DNA from: Maricaulis sp.
GTDB lineage: Bacteria > Pseudomonadota > Alphaproteobacteria > Caulobacterales > Maricaulaceae
Assembly: GCF_017642925.1 (NCBI RefSeq)
Contig: NZ_JAEPOL010000006.1
Location: forward strand, 119,654 to 183,653
Direction: 5' to 3'
Length of the DNA stretch: 64,000 nucleotides
The translations under genes were made by a program, and so were the position numbers. Below are positions 51,601 through 59,744 of this stretch, one piece after another. A model generated the notes under the pieces. That model searched no databases and was not told the origin of the DNA. It was given only the letters and a program-made list of their open reading frames with translations. Numbering within the stretch: position 1 is the stretch's first letter; every line of letters starts with the position of its first letter.

Positions 51601-51820
51601 CGACTTCGCCCATGGCGTATTGTCGATCGGCGGACCGGCGTCGGAATGGTGGGTGCAGCTGTCCTCAGCCGTGGTCTGGGGGCTGGGCTTCTCGACCCTG
51701 CTGACGCTGGTGCTCACCCCGGTCATGCTGGGCGCGCCCATGCGGCTGGGCAATTGGCGGCGAAAAATGCTGTCCGGCACGCCACTGGCCAGCCGGAGCG
51801 ACGCGCAGCCGGCGGAGTAG
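48617..51820 (+). CDS. RND efflux transporter permease
   Basis: The 1067-residue protein has the RND layout: TM1 near residues 12-32 (RMVLAIFVCALAAGFLSFVSLPREADPDI), two large periplasmic loops and two groups of helices. The TM4 proton-relay region reads VGLLVDGAIVVVEYADRKLAEGE, with one Asp where AcrB has two, as in a recognised subgroup. VVTLAGIVVNNNIVLIDTFQRLRG and the ending VLTPVMLGAP are typical. The exported compound is unknown. The start is GTG at 48617, overlapping the adaptor stop, after GGGAGGGAG. Confidence 0.93.
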   Translation: MTGVVDFAINRARMVLAIFVCALAAGFLSFVSLPREADPDIPFPFVIVVVPLDGISPEDAERLIVRPTETEMRSIEGLEELNGTAALGAGTLIAEFDVPFDADQSVLDVREAVDMARREYPEDVREPVIQEFNSALAPTIAVQVYGEAPERTLYRIARDLEDEIEALPQILQVDVQGLREEVLEIVIDPALLETYGVTYNELFNAVQSNNRLIAAGSLDSGEARFQVKVPGLFEDAEDALRLPLTRSGDTVVTLEDVATVRRTFKDADSFSRYNGAPAYTLQVVRRSGENIMDTAAAVRALTNEISETWPETVRHDFSLDLSTYVRDSLQSLTSSIMLAIVLVLILVVAALGVRSALLVGIAIPSSFLFSFLLLSIYGLTVNFMVMFAMVLAVGLLVDGAIVVVEYADRKLAEGETRKAAYAAAGKRMFWPIVSSTGTTLAAFVPFLFWNSIPGQYMAFLPLTLIFVLTSALVMALIFLPTLGSVFGRKGGVVDENSAVAHLNATEEGDPKSLPGFTGAYARMISTLVTRPILVSLGALALVVVIVMSFGARASTMRTEFFLDAEPEQLYVFIRARGNLSPAEQYELALEAEQRLEGIEGIKGYYTVAGEPPGQSPFDGTGAAPADSVARIFVEFEPFGQRPNGRLIERRIREAMTGIPGVIIEVRPFQQGPPVGKDIQVELRSDDAAALEQAARLIRSYIDAMEGTTDIEDTLPLPGVEWRLDVDREEAGRFGADVTQVGAAVQLVTTGTLVGRYRPDDADEEVDIRVRFPEGDRDISRLDDLRVNTQTGAVPISNFVTREAHQRIDSINRRDGKRVLMIRANADEGHAGNILLAELRSWIDEQVESGAIDRRVDIDYLGADEENAEAGAFFGNAMLASLFMMAVILLWQFNNFWHVVLTLQAVVLSVVGVLLGVLLTFPYISILFLGTGVVTLAGIVVNNNIVLIDTFQRLRGLGMAVDEAIVRTAAQRLRPVMLTTVTTIFGLLPMVFQINADFAHGVLSIGGPASEWWVQLSSAVVWGLGFSTLLTLVLTPVMLGAPMRLGNWRRKMLSGTPLASRSDAQPAE

Positions 51821-51826
51821 GCGCGC

Positions 51827-52927
51827 CTACTCCCGGCTCACCCGGACCAGCCGGCCGTTTTCCTCGTCGGTGACGAGCCAGACGGCGCCGTCGGGCGCCA
51901 CGCGGACATCGCGTATGCGCGCCTCAACCTCGCCGAACAGCACCTCTTCGCCGGCGACCGTGCCGTTCTCCAGATCGACCCGGCGCACATGGCCGGAGGG
52001 CACGTCAGCATCGCCGGCAATCAGGGCTGCGACCAGCAGATCGCCATCCCAGTCCGCGAACATCCCGCCGCGATAGATCGCCATCCCCGCGGGCGCGATC
52101 GAGGGCACCCAGACATGGATCGGGTCGGTCATGCCGGCATAAGTCTCGAACGGCGTGACCAGCGCACCGGTATAGTCGATGCCATGGCTGGCAATCGGCC
52201 AGCCATAATTATTCCCTTCGGCCAGCACATTGATCTCGTCGCCGCCCTGCGGCCCGTGTTCATTGGCATAAACGGTGCCGGTGATCGGATCGACCACGAC
52301 AGCCTGGGGATTGCGGTGGCCGATCGAGAAGACGCCCGGCGCCGCGACCTCGAAGGCGGAGCCCAAGGGCGTCCCGTCATCGGCGAGGTGGACGAAACTG
52401 CCGAAATGGCTTTGCGGATCCTGGGCCTGTTCGCGAAAATCAAACCCCTCGCCGATCCCCAGCAGCAGGCTGCCATCCGCCAGAAAGGCGACCCGCCCGC
52501 CATAATGGACATCCGTGCGGCGGCGCGGAATTGCCGAGAACAGCGTCTCGAAGTCCCTCAGCGCGCCGTCCTCCAGCCGCCCCCGGCCCAGATGCAGCGT
52601 ATTGTCCCGCGGGCGCCCTTCAGACCAGGTCAGATAGACCTGGCCATTGGTCTCGAAATCCGGATGCAGCACGACATCCAGCAGACCGCCCTGGCCTGAA
52701 TAGAGAACCTCGGGCACGCCGGAGAGCGGATCGGACAGCGTGCCGTCGGCCGCCACGAGGCGCAGGCGGCCGGGCTTCTCGGTGACCAGCATGCGGCCAT
52801 CGGGCAGGAAGGCGAGGCTCCAGGGGTGTTCCAGCCCCTCGACCCGGGTTTCCAGATGCGTCTGGGCATGCCCCGGCGCGGCGGCCAGCGTCAGGGCCAA
52901 GCCCAGCACGATCGATTTTCCGGCCAT
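51827..52927 (-). CDS. Secreted PQQ-dependent sugar dehydrogenase (YliI/Asd-like)
   Basis: The 366-residue protein has a signal peptide (about 1-22, ending GHAQ) and a six-bladed propeller of the soluble glucose/aldose dehydrogenase family. Motifs are EGLEHPWSLAFLPDGRMLVTEKPGRLRLV, SGQGGLLDVVLHPDF, HYGGRVAFLADG, SIGHRNPQAVVVDPITGTVYANEHGPQGGDEINVL and NNYGWPIASHGIDY. It is predicted to oxidise aldoses in the periplasm with PQQ. No pqq genes are in the window. The ATG at 52927 is preceded by GGGGGATGAG. It converges with the RND pump gene with only a 6-bp gap. Confidence 0.9.
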   Translation of the reverse strand: MAGKSIVLGLALTLAAAPGHAQTHLETRVEGLEHPWSLAFLPDGRMLVTEKPGRLRLVAADGTLSDPLSGVPEVLYSGQGGLLDVVLHPDFETNGQVYLTWSEGRPRDNTLHLGRGRLEDGALRDFETLFSAIPRRRTDVHYGGRVAFLADGSLLLGIGEGFDFREQAQDPQSHFGSFVHLADDGTPLGSAFEVAAPGVFSIGHRNPQAVVVDPITGTVYANEHGPQGGDEINVLAEGNNYGWPIASHGIDYTGALVTPFETYAGMTDPIHVWVPSIAPAGMAIYRGGMFADWDGDLLVAALIAGDADVPSGHVRRVDLENGTVAGEEVLFGEVEARIRDVRVAPDGAVWLVTDEENGRLVRVSRE

Positions 52928-53009
52928 CTCATCCCCCAAGCGAATTGTCGCCAATGACGCCACACTATAGGCTCGGCCCATCGCTGTAGAGCCCAATTCG
53001 GGGGACGCC

Positions 53010-53483
53010 ATGGCCACGGTCCGCATGATTGCCGTCTACCTGCTCGCCGTCGTGACGGGCACCGTGCTGGTCAGCATCGCCAACACGCATGTCGTCCTGC
53101 AGGCCCTCGTTCACGCCGGAGCCAGCATCCCCACCGCCGTCCGCCTGGACGCGATCCGGCAGGACCTGGCCGGCTTCGCACCGACGCTTTTCGTGCTGAT
53201 CCTCGTCGGCTTTGCCGTCGCCTTCCCGATAGCCGGACTGCTGGGCCGCCTTCTGGGGCGCGGCTGGCGGCGGCTGGGCTTTACCCTGGCCGGCGGCGCG
53301 GCGATTGCCGCCATCATGCTGGGAATCACGGCCTTCTACGGTCAGGTCCTCGACGCGACGATCACGCCGGTCGCCTCCTCCCGCGACCTGCCCGGCCTCT
53401 TGACCCTGTGCCTGGGCGGTGCCGCTGCGGGCTTTCTCTTTGCCAGCCTGAAGCCACCCGCCCACACCGCGTCCCGGCGATAA
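53010..53483 (+). CDS. Four-helix membrane protein of unknown function
   Basis: The 157-residue protein has about four hydrophobic helices (near 5-30, 55-80, 88-112 and 128-147). An Arg-rich loop (GRGWRRLGF) and a basic C-terminal tail face the cytoplasm. I do not recognise a family. It is divergent from the sugar dehydrogenase over 82 bases. A start at ATG 53010 is plausible after GGGGGACGCC. There is no clear functional context. Confidence 0.65.
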   Translation: MATVRMIAVYLLAVVTGTVLVSIANTHVVLQALVHAGASIPTAVRLDAIRQDLAGFAPTLFVLILVGFAVAFPIAGLLGRLLGRGWRRLGFTLAGGAAIAAIMLGITAFYGQVLDATITPVASSRDLPGLLTLCLGGAAAGFLFASLKPPAHTASRR

Positions 53484-53567
53484 GTTGCATTCGACTCAAT
53501 TCCGAGCGCGAGGACAGACCTCGCCTTAAGTCCGGCCGGGTTATGCACCTGTCTGGGAGGGTCCTCG

Positions 53568-54770
53568 ATGGCACGTGTCCGCGAAACCATGCGCTCGGAT
53601 CTGCGCAATATCATCAAGGGTGGCGCCACGTCGCGGATCCTGGACCTGTATTCGATCGCCCAGCGCTATGGCGAATACGACCGGCACAGCGCCAACCCCT
53701 TCTTCCTGCATCCGCGCCTGAACCGCTGCTTCATCATCAAGCACACGGTGCGCGTCCACGAACGTCCCTATGTGATGTCGTCACAGCCGGTGGTGACCAA
53801 GGTTCTGGTGCCGCTGGCCGACAGCGACCTGTCGCTGGGCGGACATGCCGTCTTCGTCGAGGAGATCGGCTTTGCCCAGAAGATGCGCACCCTGTTCGAG
53901 CGCCCGGACGAGCCGCACCTGATGGATCTCGACCTGATCCGGCTGCGCGAGCTGGCGGCGCTGCCCAGCTTCGACCCGTTCATCCTGGCCGAGCGCTATC
54001 GCGATCACGTCCGGCCGATCGACGAGCTGTATTTCAACATTTCCGATCACGAGAAGGAGCGCATGGAAGATTCCGTGGCGCGCCAGATCGTCGACGTGGT
54101 CAGCCTAGCCTTCGGCGATCATTCCCAGCAGGACAAGGAACGCGCCCTGCGTTTCACCCGGCAATTGCTGGCCTGCGATCTGGACGGCCGCCTGAGCGAT
54201 CTGCGCCGCTCACTGGACATGACCGAGATGGAGTTCCGCTCCGGCATCTTCGGCTGGCGGGGAATTCTCTACTATCGCTATCACATGAATGAGGCGCTCT
54301 CGGCACTGAAAGGCTTCATCCAGCAGATCAAGGCGGTCTCGATCGTCGGCGCCAGCGAGCACGAATATTCCGAGCTGCAGCATATGCGCCGCGCGATCAT
54401 CGACGAGACCCGGCATCGCTGGGCCTGCCTGACGACGGTGATGGAGGAATACGAGACCGTGTTCGGCCGCTTCTGCCGCGGCGAGGATGCGCATGGTTTC
54501 CGCAACTTCCTCCTGAAGGCGCCCTCGCTCTTCTACGATGTGGGGAGCGATCTGTCGGTGGTGGGGCATGTGCCCGGCTACTGGCGCTACTGGGCGAAGC
54601 AGAATTCCAAGGGCTTCCTGCACGCCCGCGAGGCGGTGACGCTGTTCTCGGACTTCATCGCCAGCGTGACCCGCACCGCTCCCGGCGCGAGCCATACCGG
54701 CACGGAAGCCCGCCGGCGCCTGCGCTCACCCATCCCCCAACCGGTCGTCGTGACGACGGACGCGGCCTGA
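53568..54770 (+). CDS. Uncharacterised protein, tandem paralogue A
   Basis: The 400-residue protein has no signal peptide or membrane segment and is rich in charged and aromatic residues. I recognise no family. Blocks shared with paralogue B are IKGGATSRILDLYSIAQRYG, PFFLHPRLNRCFIIKHTVR, LGGHAVFVEEIGF, LAALPSFDPFILAERY, FNIS, GIFGWRGILYYRY, RNFLLKAPSLFYDVGSDLS and a W-x-Y-W motif. The C-terminal ~40 residues (from about 360) are Pro/Arg/Thr-rich and absent from B. The ATG at 53568 follows GGGAGGG with six bases spacing. It may be a cytoplasmic structural or enzyme component; nothing visible decides. Confidence 0.8.
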   Translation: MARVRETMRSDLRNIIKGGATSRILDLYSIAQRYGEYDRHSANPFFLHPRLNRCFIIKHTVRVHERPYVMSSQPVVTKVLVPLADSDLSLGGHAVFVEEIGFAQKMRTLFERPDEPHLMDLDLIRLRELAALPSFDPFILAERYRDHVRPIDELYFNISDHEKERMEDSVARQIVDVVSLAFGDHSQQDKERALRFTRQLLACDLDGRLSDLRRSLDMTEMEFRSGIFGWRGILYYRYHMNEALSALKGFIQQIKAVSIVGASEHEYSELQHMRRAIIDETRHRWACLTTVMEEYETVFGRFCRGEDAHGFRNFLLKAPSLFYDVGSDLSVVGHVPGYWRYWAKQNSKGFLHAREAVTLFSDFIASVTRTAPGASHTGTEARRRLRSPIPQPVVVTTDAA

Positions 54771-54794
54771 GGCCGCCCCGTCGTCCTGCCCGCC

Positions 54795-54827
54795 GGGGCT
54801 GCGGCCCACCGTTCAGGCCGCAGCCCC
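54795..54827 (+). terminator. Hairpin between the two paralogues
   Basis: A perfect 12-bp stem (GGGGCTGCGGCC with GGCCGCAGCCCC, loop CACCGTTCA) lies 25 bases after the stop of paralogue A, without a T-tract. It suggests that the two paralogues can be transcribed separately. Confidence 0.6.
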
Positions 54828-54912
54828 AACGCAGCGCAAAAAGCCACAAGGTCATCCGATATTAAGCTGTTCCCGCTAGCGTTGCGGCGCTGGGGCAATC
54901 AGGACGGAATGG

Positions 54913-56058
54913 ATGAGCGGGTCAGACAGAAGCAGCCTTCGCCGGATCGTGCGCGGCGGTGCGACACCCCGCATTCTCGACCTGTGGTCGATCCACCGCA
55001 AATACGGCCAGACCCTGGAATTCGCGGCGAAGCCCTTCTTCCGCAATATACGGCTGAATGCCAGCTTCATGCTGAAGCACACCGTCCGGCCGCATGACCG
55101 TCCCTATCTGCTGACCGAGAACCCGGTCGCCACCAAGCTGATCATTCCCGTCTCCGTCGATGATCTGGCGATGGGCGGGCATTCCTTCTTTGTAGAGGAA
55201 AAGGGGTTTGATCGCCGGCTCAAGGAATTCCTGGGCACCGGCTCGATCAATCCGAAATTCGAGGCCGACCTGCAGCGGGTGAAGGACCTCGCCGCGATGC
55301 CCTCCTTCGACCCCTTCCTGCTTGCCGACCGCTATGCCACCGGCGAGCGTCCCGTCGGCCGCTTCTATTTCAATATCTCGCCGGACGAGCAGGAGGCGAT
55401 GCTGGGCCATGTGACCCGGCAGATATTCGGCATCGTCAGTCTGGCCTTCAACGACGAAATCCTGAGCCCGAACGATGACCGTGCCCGCAAGTTCGCGCGC
55501 CAGCTTCTGGATGGCGAGGACAAGCAGAAACTCGTCGGTCTGCGCGAAACCCTCGGCATGAGCGAAGAGCAGTATGAGGAGGGCATTTTCGGCTGGAAGG
55601 GCATTCTCTACTACCGCTGGCGCATCCGCGAGGCCCGCGACGGGCTGCGGCAATTCCTGGTCGAGCTGAACAATGTCACCGTTCGCGGTGCGACCTGGGA
55701 AGAGAACAAGGAAGTCAACGATATCCGCCGTGCCATCCTGAAAATGGCCAAGGATCGCTGGACCGCGCTGACCCGGGTGATCGACGATTACGACGCCCAG
55801 TACACGCGCTTCTGCAAGGGCGGCGACCCGACGGCGATCCGCGACTTCCTGCTCAAGGCGCCGGCCTATTTCGGCCAGCTGGGCAGCGACCTCTCGGCGG
55901 TCACCCATGTGACGTCGTTCTGGAATTACTGGTGGACGGACCGGGAGAAGGGCAGCCTGTCGGCCGACGACGCGCTGGACATCTTCCCCAGCTTCCTGCG
56001 CTCGCTGACGCGCGTCTCCGAAGACATCCACTATACCGACGTGCGCGCGGCGATCTGA
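54913..56058 (+). CDS. Uncharacterised protein, tandem paralogue B
   Basis: The 381-residue protein is collinear with paralogue A over almost its whole length. Shared blocks are VRGGATPRILDLWSIHRKYG, PFFRNIRLNASFMLKHTVR, MGGHSFFVEEKGF, LAAMPSFDPFLLADRY, FNIS, GIFGWKGILYYRW, RDFLLKAPAYFGQLGSDLS and FWNYWW. The many invariant Gly, Phe and Trp positions argue for a conserved fold under selection. No known catalytic motif, nucleotide loop or signal peptide is visible. The ATG at 54913 follows GGACGGA. A and B probably arose by tandem duplication and may form a heteromer or serve different conditions. Confidence 0.8.
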   Translation: MSGSDRSSLRRIVRGGATPRILDLWSIHRKYGQTLEFAAKPFFRNIRLNASFMLKHTVRPHDRPYLLTENPVATKLIIPVSVDDLAMGGHSFFVEEKGFDRRLKEFLGTGSINPKFEADLQRVKDLAAMPSFDPFLLADRYATGERPVGRFYFNISPDEQEAMLGHVTRQIFGIVSLAFNDEILSPNDDRARKFARQLLDGEDKQKLVGLRETLGMSEEQYEEGIFGWKGILYYRWRIREARDGLRQFLVELNNVTVRGATWEENKEVNDIRRAILKMAKDRWTALTRVIDDYDAQYTRFCKGGDPTAIRDFLLKAPAYFGQLGSDLSAVTHVTSFWNYWWTDREKGSLSADDALDIFPSFLRSLTRVSEDIHYTDVRAAI

Positions 56059-56085
56059 CGGCCTGGCGCTCACTCCGGAATCAAG

Positions 56086-56114
56086 ACGGCCGGCCCGCCA
56101 GGCGGACCGGCCGT
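56086..56114. terminator. Hairpin between convergent genes
   Basis: ACGGCCGG pairs with CCGGCCGT and the inner CCGC with GCGG, separated by one C/A mismatch. The sequence TCTGCTTTCC follows on the plus strand. It lies between paralogue B and the convergent peptidase-permease gene and can serve both. Confidence 0.6.
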
Positions 56115-56131
56115 TCTGCTTTCCGCTTTCG

Positions 56132-59100
56132 CTATTCTACAGTGACGCGGACGAGATTGTCGTCTGAATCGCGGTCGATCAGCTTGTTGTAGGGATCGAT
56201 ACCGGCATAGAGCGGCTGCTCGTCGACGATGAGCTCGATACGCATCGTGGTCTCGTCGATCCGGTGCTTCTCCATGTAGAGCACGTGATCGCTGCCTTCA
56301 TAGGCATCGTCGAGATTCTCCGAGAACAGGCCGATATCGATCATGTAGTCGATATCCTCCTCGGTCTGCTCGCCGGCCCCGTCGGCCTCGAACTTGTGCG
56401 CCTCGATCTCGATGGCGACATCCCAGCGGCCGTCCTCGCGCTCGCTCGCGGTCGCCGATACGGCTTCCAGGTCGAACACGACGATCCGCTCGAAGAAGTC
56501 GTGGATCACGCCTTCCCATTCCGGCCCGGCTTCAGCGCGCAGGATGCGCAGGAAGTCGAGCGTCGTGGCATACGGATCGGTGGAATAGGCCCGTTCGGCG
56601 ATCAGCTGCTGCATGACGCGGTTCACAGCATCCTCGCCGAGATAGTCGGCCAGGGCATACATGATCACCGCACCCTTGCGGTAGTGGATGTAGGGCTGGT
56701 TCTCGACCCGGTAGAGCGGCAATTCCTCGATCGACTCGGAGCCGCGAGCCGACAGATAGCTGTCGAGCTCGTATTTGAGGAAGCGACGCATATGGTCTTC
56801 GCCATACGCCTCGCGCATCACCATCAGCGCCGAGTACTGGGCGAAGGTTTCCACCAGCATGGTCGAACCCTGCACATTCGCCCCCAGCACCTGGTGCGCC
56901 CACCACTGGTGCGCCGCCTCGTGTGCGGTCACGTAGTAGACATAATCGATCTCCGACGGGTCCGAGAGATTGGCGATGAAGCCGATGCCCTCGGAATACG
57001 GGATCGTGTTCGGGAAGGACTGGGCGAAGGTCTGGTAGGCCGGGAATTCCAGGATCCGGAACTGCCGGTACTGGAAGGGGCTGAAATGCTCCGAGAAATA
57101 GGCCAGCGAATCCGCCGAGGCCTCGAGCATCCGGTCCACATTCCAGGCGTGGTCGGGATGGTAGAAGACCTGCAGATCGATCCCGTCCTGCTCCTGCTCG
57201 GCCACCGCATAATCGGCGGAGAGCCACGAGTAGAAGTTCAGGATCGGCCGGTCCATCACGTATTCGAAGTACCGGCGGCCATTCTCCTCCCACTCACGCT
57301 CCAGATATCCCGGTGCGACGGCAATCTGGTCGGCCGAGGTCGACACGATCGTGCGGAAGGTGACGTAGTGGGACCCGGTCAGACCGTTCTCGTCCCAATG
57401 GCTTTCGTCTTCCAGCGGGAAGGCCCGGTCGATCGGCTCCAGCCCTTCACGCCGGCGTTGCTGGCGGTCCTGAAGGCGCCAATTGCCGTTGAAGCCGATA
57501 TTGGCCATCGACTCGCCATTGTTGAAGAAGGTGCCGTTGTAATTGACCGTGCTGACATTGCCCGCATTGCGGAAACCGGGATTGGCCCGTTCGACCGAGA
57601 AGTCGAACGTACGCGTCTCGCCCGGCTGCATGGGCGTGTCGAAGCGGAAGGAATAGGTCAGGAAACGCGGATCTTCCGCATCCACCTGCCCGCCCTGCGC
57701 CTCTTGTGACAGCACCGTCGTACCGTAGCCATAGGACACCCACAGCGTATCGATGGGGGCGTCCGTCTGGTTTTCCAGCACATACTGGCCCCGCGCCGTG
57801 TAGCGGCGTTCGGAGGGGTAGATATCCACCTCATAGGCGGTTTCCACGATGGTCGGCTGATCGACATCCTCCAGGTAGAGATACTCCCGCTCATACTCGG
57901 CCTGCAGCCCGCGGAAGTCGTTGGAGGAGACATAGGTGTTGCGGATATTCGTGTTGTAGAAAATCCAGCCACCCGTACCGGCAATGCCGGCGAGGGCCAC
58001 CACGATCAGTCCCACCGTTGCCGGCGTCATCCCGCGGCCGAATGCTCCAAGGCGGGCCAGGATCGGCGACAGGGACCCGCGGCTCCACAGCCGGTAGGAA
58101 ATGACGAGCAGGAGCAGCGCCCAGAACGACCAGTAGGCGTAGAACCAGAGCGAAATGCCGAGGAAATGGCCATAGCCGTTCATATCCGAATAGGGCGCAC
58201 CGGGGGTGCTGCCATACTGGTAGAGGTTATGGTCGAGCCCCATCTGCGACATCACGATGGAGACGATCAGGAAGACCAGCATGAAGGCCATGCCGAGCCA
58301 GCGATTGTTCATCAACACCTGGGCGAAGATCGCCAGGGCCGCGAAAATCGCGGTCGGCAGGATCATCCCGACCAGGCCGCGCAAGGCGTACTGATCCCAC
58401 TCAACCGGAGCAAAGCCCTGGATCATCTGGGATACACCACCGGCAAGCAGAGCCAGGCCGATCAGGCTGACGACAACCAGGCAAAGCGCGAGGAATTTGG
58501 TCGCCATGAACACCCAGCTCGGTGTCGGCGTCGCATCCACGATGTAGGAGAAGCCGACCCGGCGCTCGCGCCACATCACCTCCGCTGCGTAGTAGATCAC
58601 CACGACACTGGGGAGCCATGAAAAGGCGCCGTTGATGACGTCGATCATGATCCGCGTCACCGGATAGTTCGGTGTGCCGTAGTACTCATTGCCCAGGAAG
58701 AAGCCCGGAACGGTGTTGAGCAGCCCCAGGACCAGCAGGATCCAGAAAGCGACATTGAACACCACGCCCTTGAACTCGAAGCTCAGCCGGGCGAGGAATT
58801 GCTGGAAGGCGGCTCCACCATCGAGACGCGGCGTCACACGCGGCAGCTCGATTTCGGAAATGGCGTTGGCAGAGCCCGCTGCAGCGACCGCACCGGCCCG
58901 CCTTCGGCCCGGCAGTTTGAAACTGCCCTGGCGGAAGCGGAAGGTCGCGACGTTGATCGCCAGCAGCACCAGGCCGAAGCCGATCCAGAGCAGGCGGTTC
59001 TGCATCATCACGCCCTCGAACGCGACAACCCGCTCGTTCTGGTCGAACACGGTCCAATAGCGGGTGACCTCGCCGAACGTGTTGAAACCGAAGGGGTCGA

Positions 59101-59722
59101 TGAGCGCGAGCATGTCGCGCAGATCCGGTTGGGACTGGGACAGGCCCACGCCGAGGAAATACAGCACCAGCAGCGCCACGAAGGCCGCATAAGTCGCGAT
59201 GGTCGAGCGCGTGAAATTCGCCACCGTGAACAGGATCGTGCCGATCACCCACAGATTGACCAGCCCGAACACGGCAAAGAGATAGGGATACCAGGCGAGA
59301 TTTGTGGGCCCGACCAGTTCCGGGTCGAGCCAGGGCATGACACTGCCGATGAGGAAGGCCAGCGGCACGGCCGAGAAAACCAGGGCCGTGATCACGAAAC
59401 CGCCGATGAAGCGGCCGAGCACGAAATCGAATTCCCGCACCGGGCGCGAATAGAACAGTTCCGAGGTCTTGAACCCGAAGTCACGCAAAACGCCTGACGA
59501 CAGGAAGACCGTCGGTATGATCGCCCCGAAGATCGAGAAGATCAGGATGTTGATGGTCAGCGCGTTGGGCGAGTTGATGTTGACGGACCCACCGCCGCCG
59601 ACCTGGATCTGGTCGATCGTCACCCCGCCGAATACGAGCAGGAAGAAGATCGCGAAAATGGCAATGGATGCCGGCGAAAAGAGCTGAAACCGGAATTCGA
59701 ATCCGGCGATTTTCCAGAGCAT
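56132..59722 (-). CDS. ABC-2 type permease fused to M1-like metallopeptidase
   Basis: The 1196-residue protein has an N-terminal membrane half (about 1-590) with about twelve helices in two ABC-2-like sets. A beta-rich linker follows (about 600-800), then a peptidase domain with the zinc motif HEAAH at 934-938 (YVTAHEAAHQWWAHQVLG) and the third ligand Glu958 in TMLVETFAQYSALM. The aminopeptidase-like domain would lie on the far side of the inner membrane. Such fusions are known in Bacteroidetes and Proteobacteria, but their substrates are not clear. The ATG at 59722 follows GGAGG. The gene lies 22 bases downstream of its ATPase gene. Confidence 0.9.
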   Translation of the reverse strand: MLWKIAGFEFRFQLFSPASIAIFAIFFLLVFGGVTIDQIQVGGGGSVNINSPNALTINILIFSIFGAIIPTVFLSSGVLRDFGFKTSELFYSRPVREFDFVLGRFIGGFVITALVFSAVPLAFLIGSVMPWLDPELVGPTNLAWYPYLFAVFGLVNLWVIGTILFTVANFTRSTIATYAAFVALLVLYFLGVGLSQSQPDLRDMLALIDPFGFNTFGEVTRYWTVFDQNERVVAFEGVMMQNRLLWIGFGLVLLAINVATFRFRQGSFKLPGRRRAGAVAAAGSANAISEIELPRVTPRLDGGAAFQQFLARLSFEFKGVVFNVAFWILLVLGLLNTVPGFFLGNEYYGTPNYPVTRIMIDVINGAFSWLPSVVVIYYAAEVMWRERRVGFSYIVDATPTPSWVFMATKFLALCLVVVSLIGLALLAGGVSQMIQGFAPVEWDQYALRGLVGMILPTAIFAALAIFAQVLMNNRWLGMAFMLVFLIVSIVMSQMGLDHNLYQYGSTPGAPYSDMNGYGHFLGISLWFYAYWSFWALLLLVISYRLWSRGSLSPILARLGAFGRGMTPATVGLIVVALAGIAGTGGWIFYNTNIRNTYVSSNDFRGLQAEYEREYLYLEDVDQPTIVETAYEVDIYPSERRYTARGQYVLENQTDAPIDTLWVSYGYGTTVLSQEAQGGQVDAEDPRFLTYSFRFDTPMQPGETRTFDFSVERANPGFRNAGNVSTVNYNGTFFNNGESMANIGFNGNWRLQDRQQRRREGLEPIDRAFPLEDESHWDENGLTGSHYVTFRTIVSTSADQIAVAPGYLEREWEENGRRYFEYVMDRPILNFYSWLSADYAVAEQEQDGIDLQVFYHPDHAWNVDRMLEASADSLAYFSEHFSPFQYRQFRILEFPAYQTFAQSFPNTIPYSEGIGFIANLSDPSEIDYVYYVTAHEAAHQWWAHQVLGANVQGSTMLVETFAQYSALMVMREAYGEDHMRRFLKYELDSYLSARGSESIEELPLYRVENQPYIHYRKGAVIMYALADYLGEDAVNRVMQQLIAERAYSTDPYATTLDFLRILRAEAGPEWEGVIHDFFERIVVFDLEAVSATASEREDGRWDVAIEIEAHKFEADGAGEQTEEDIDYMIDIGLFSENLDDAYEGSDHVLYMEKHRIDETTMRIELIVDEQPLYAGIDPYNKLIDRDSDDNLVRVTVE

Positions 59723-59744
59723 GGCTAAGCCTCCCTCGCGCCGC

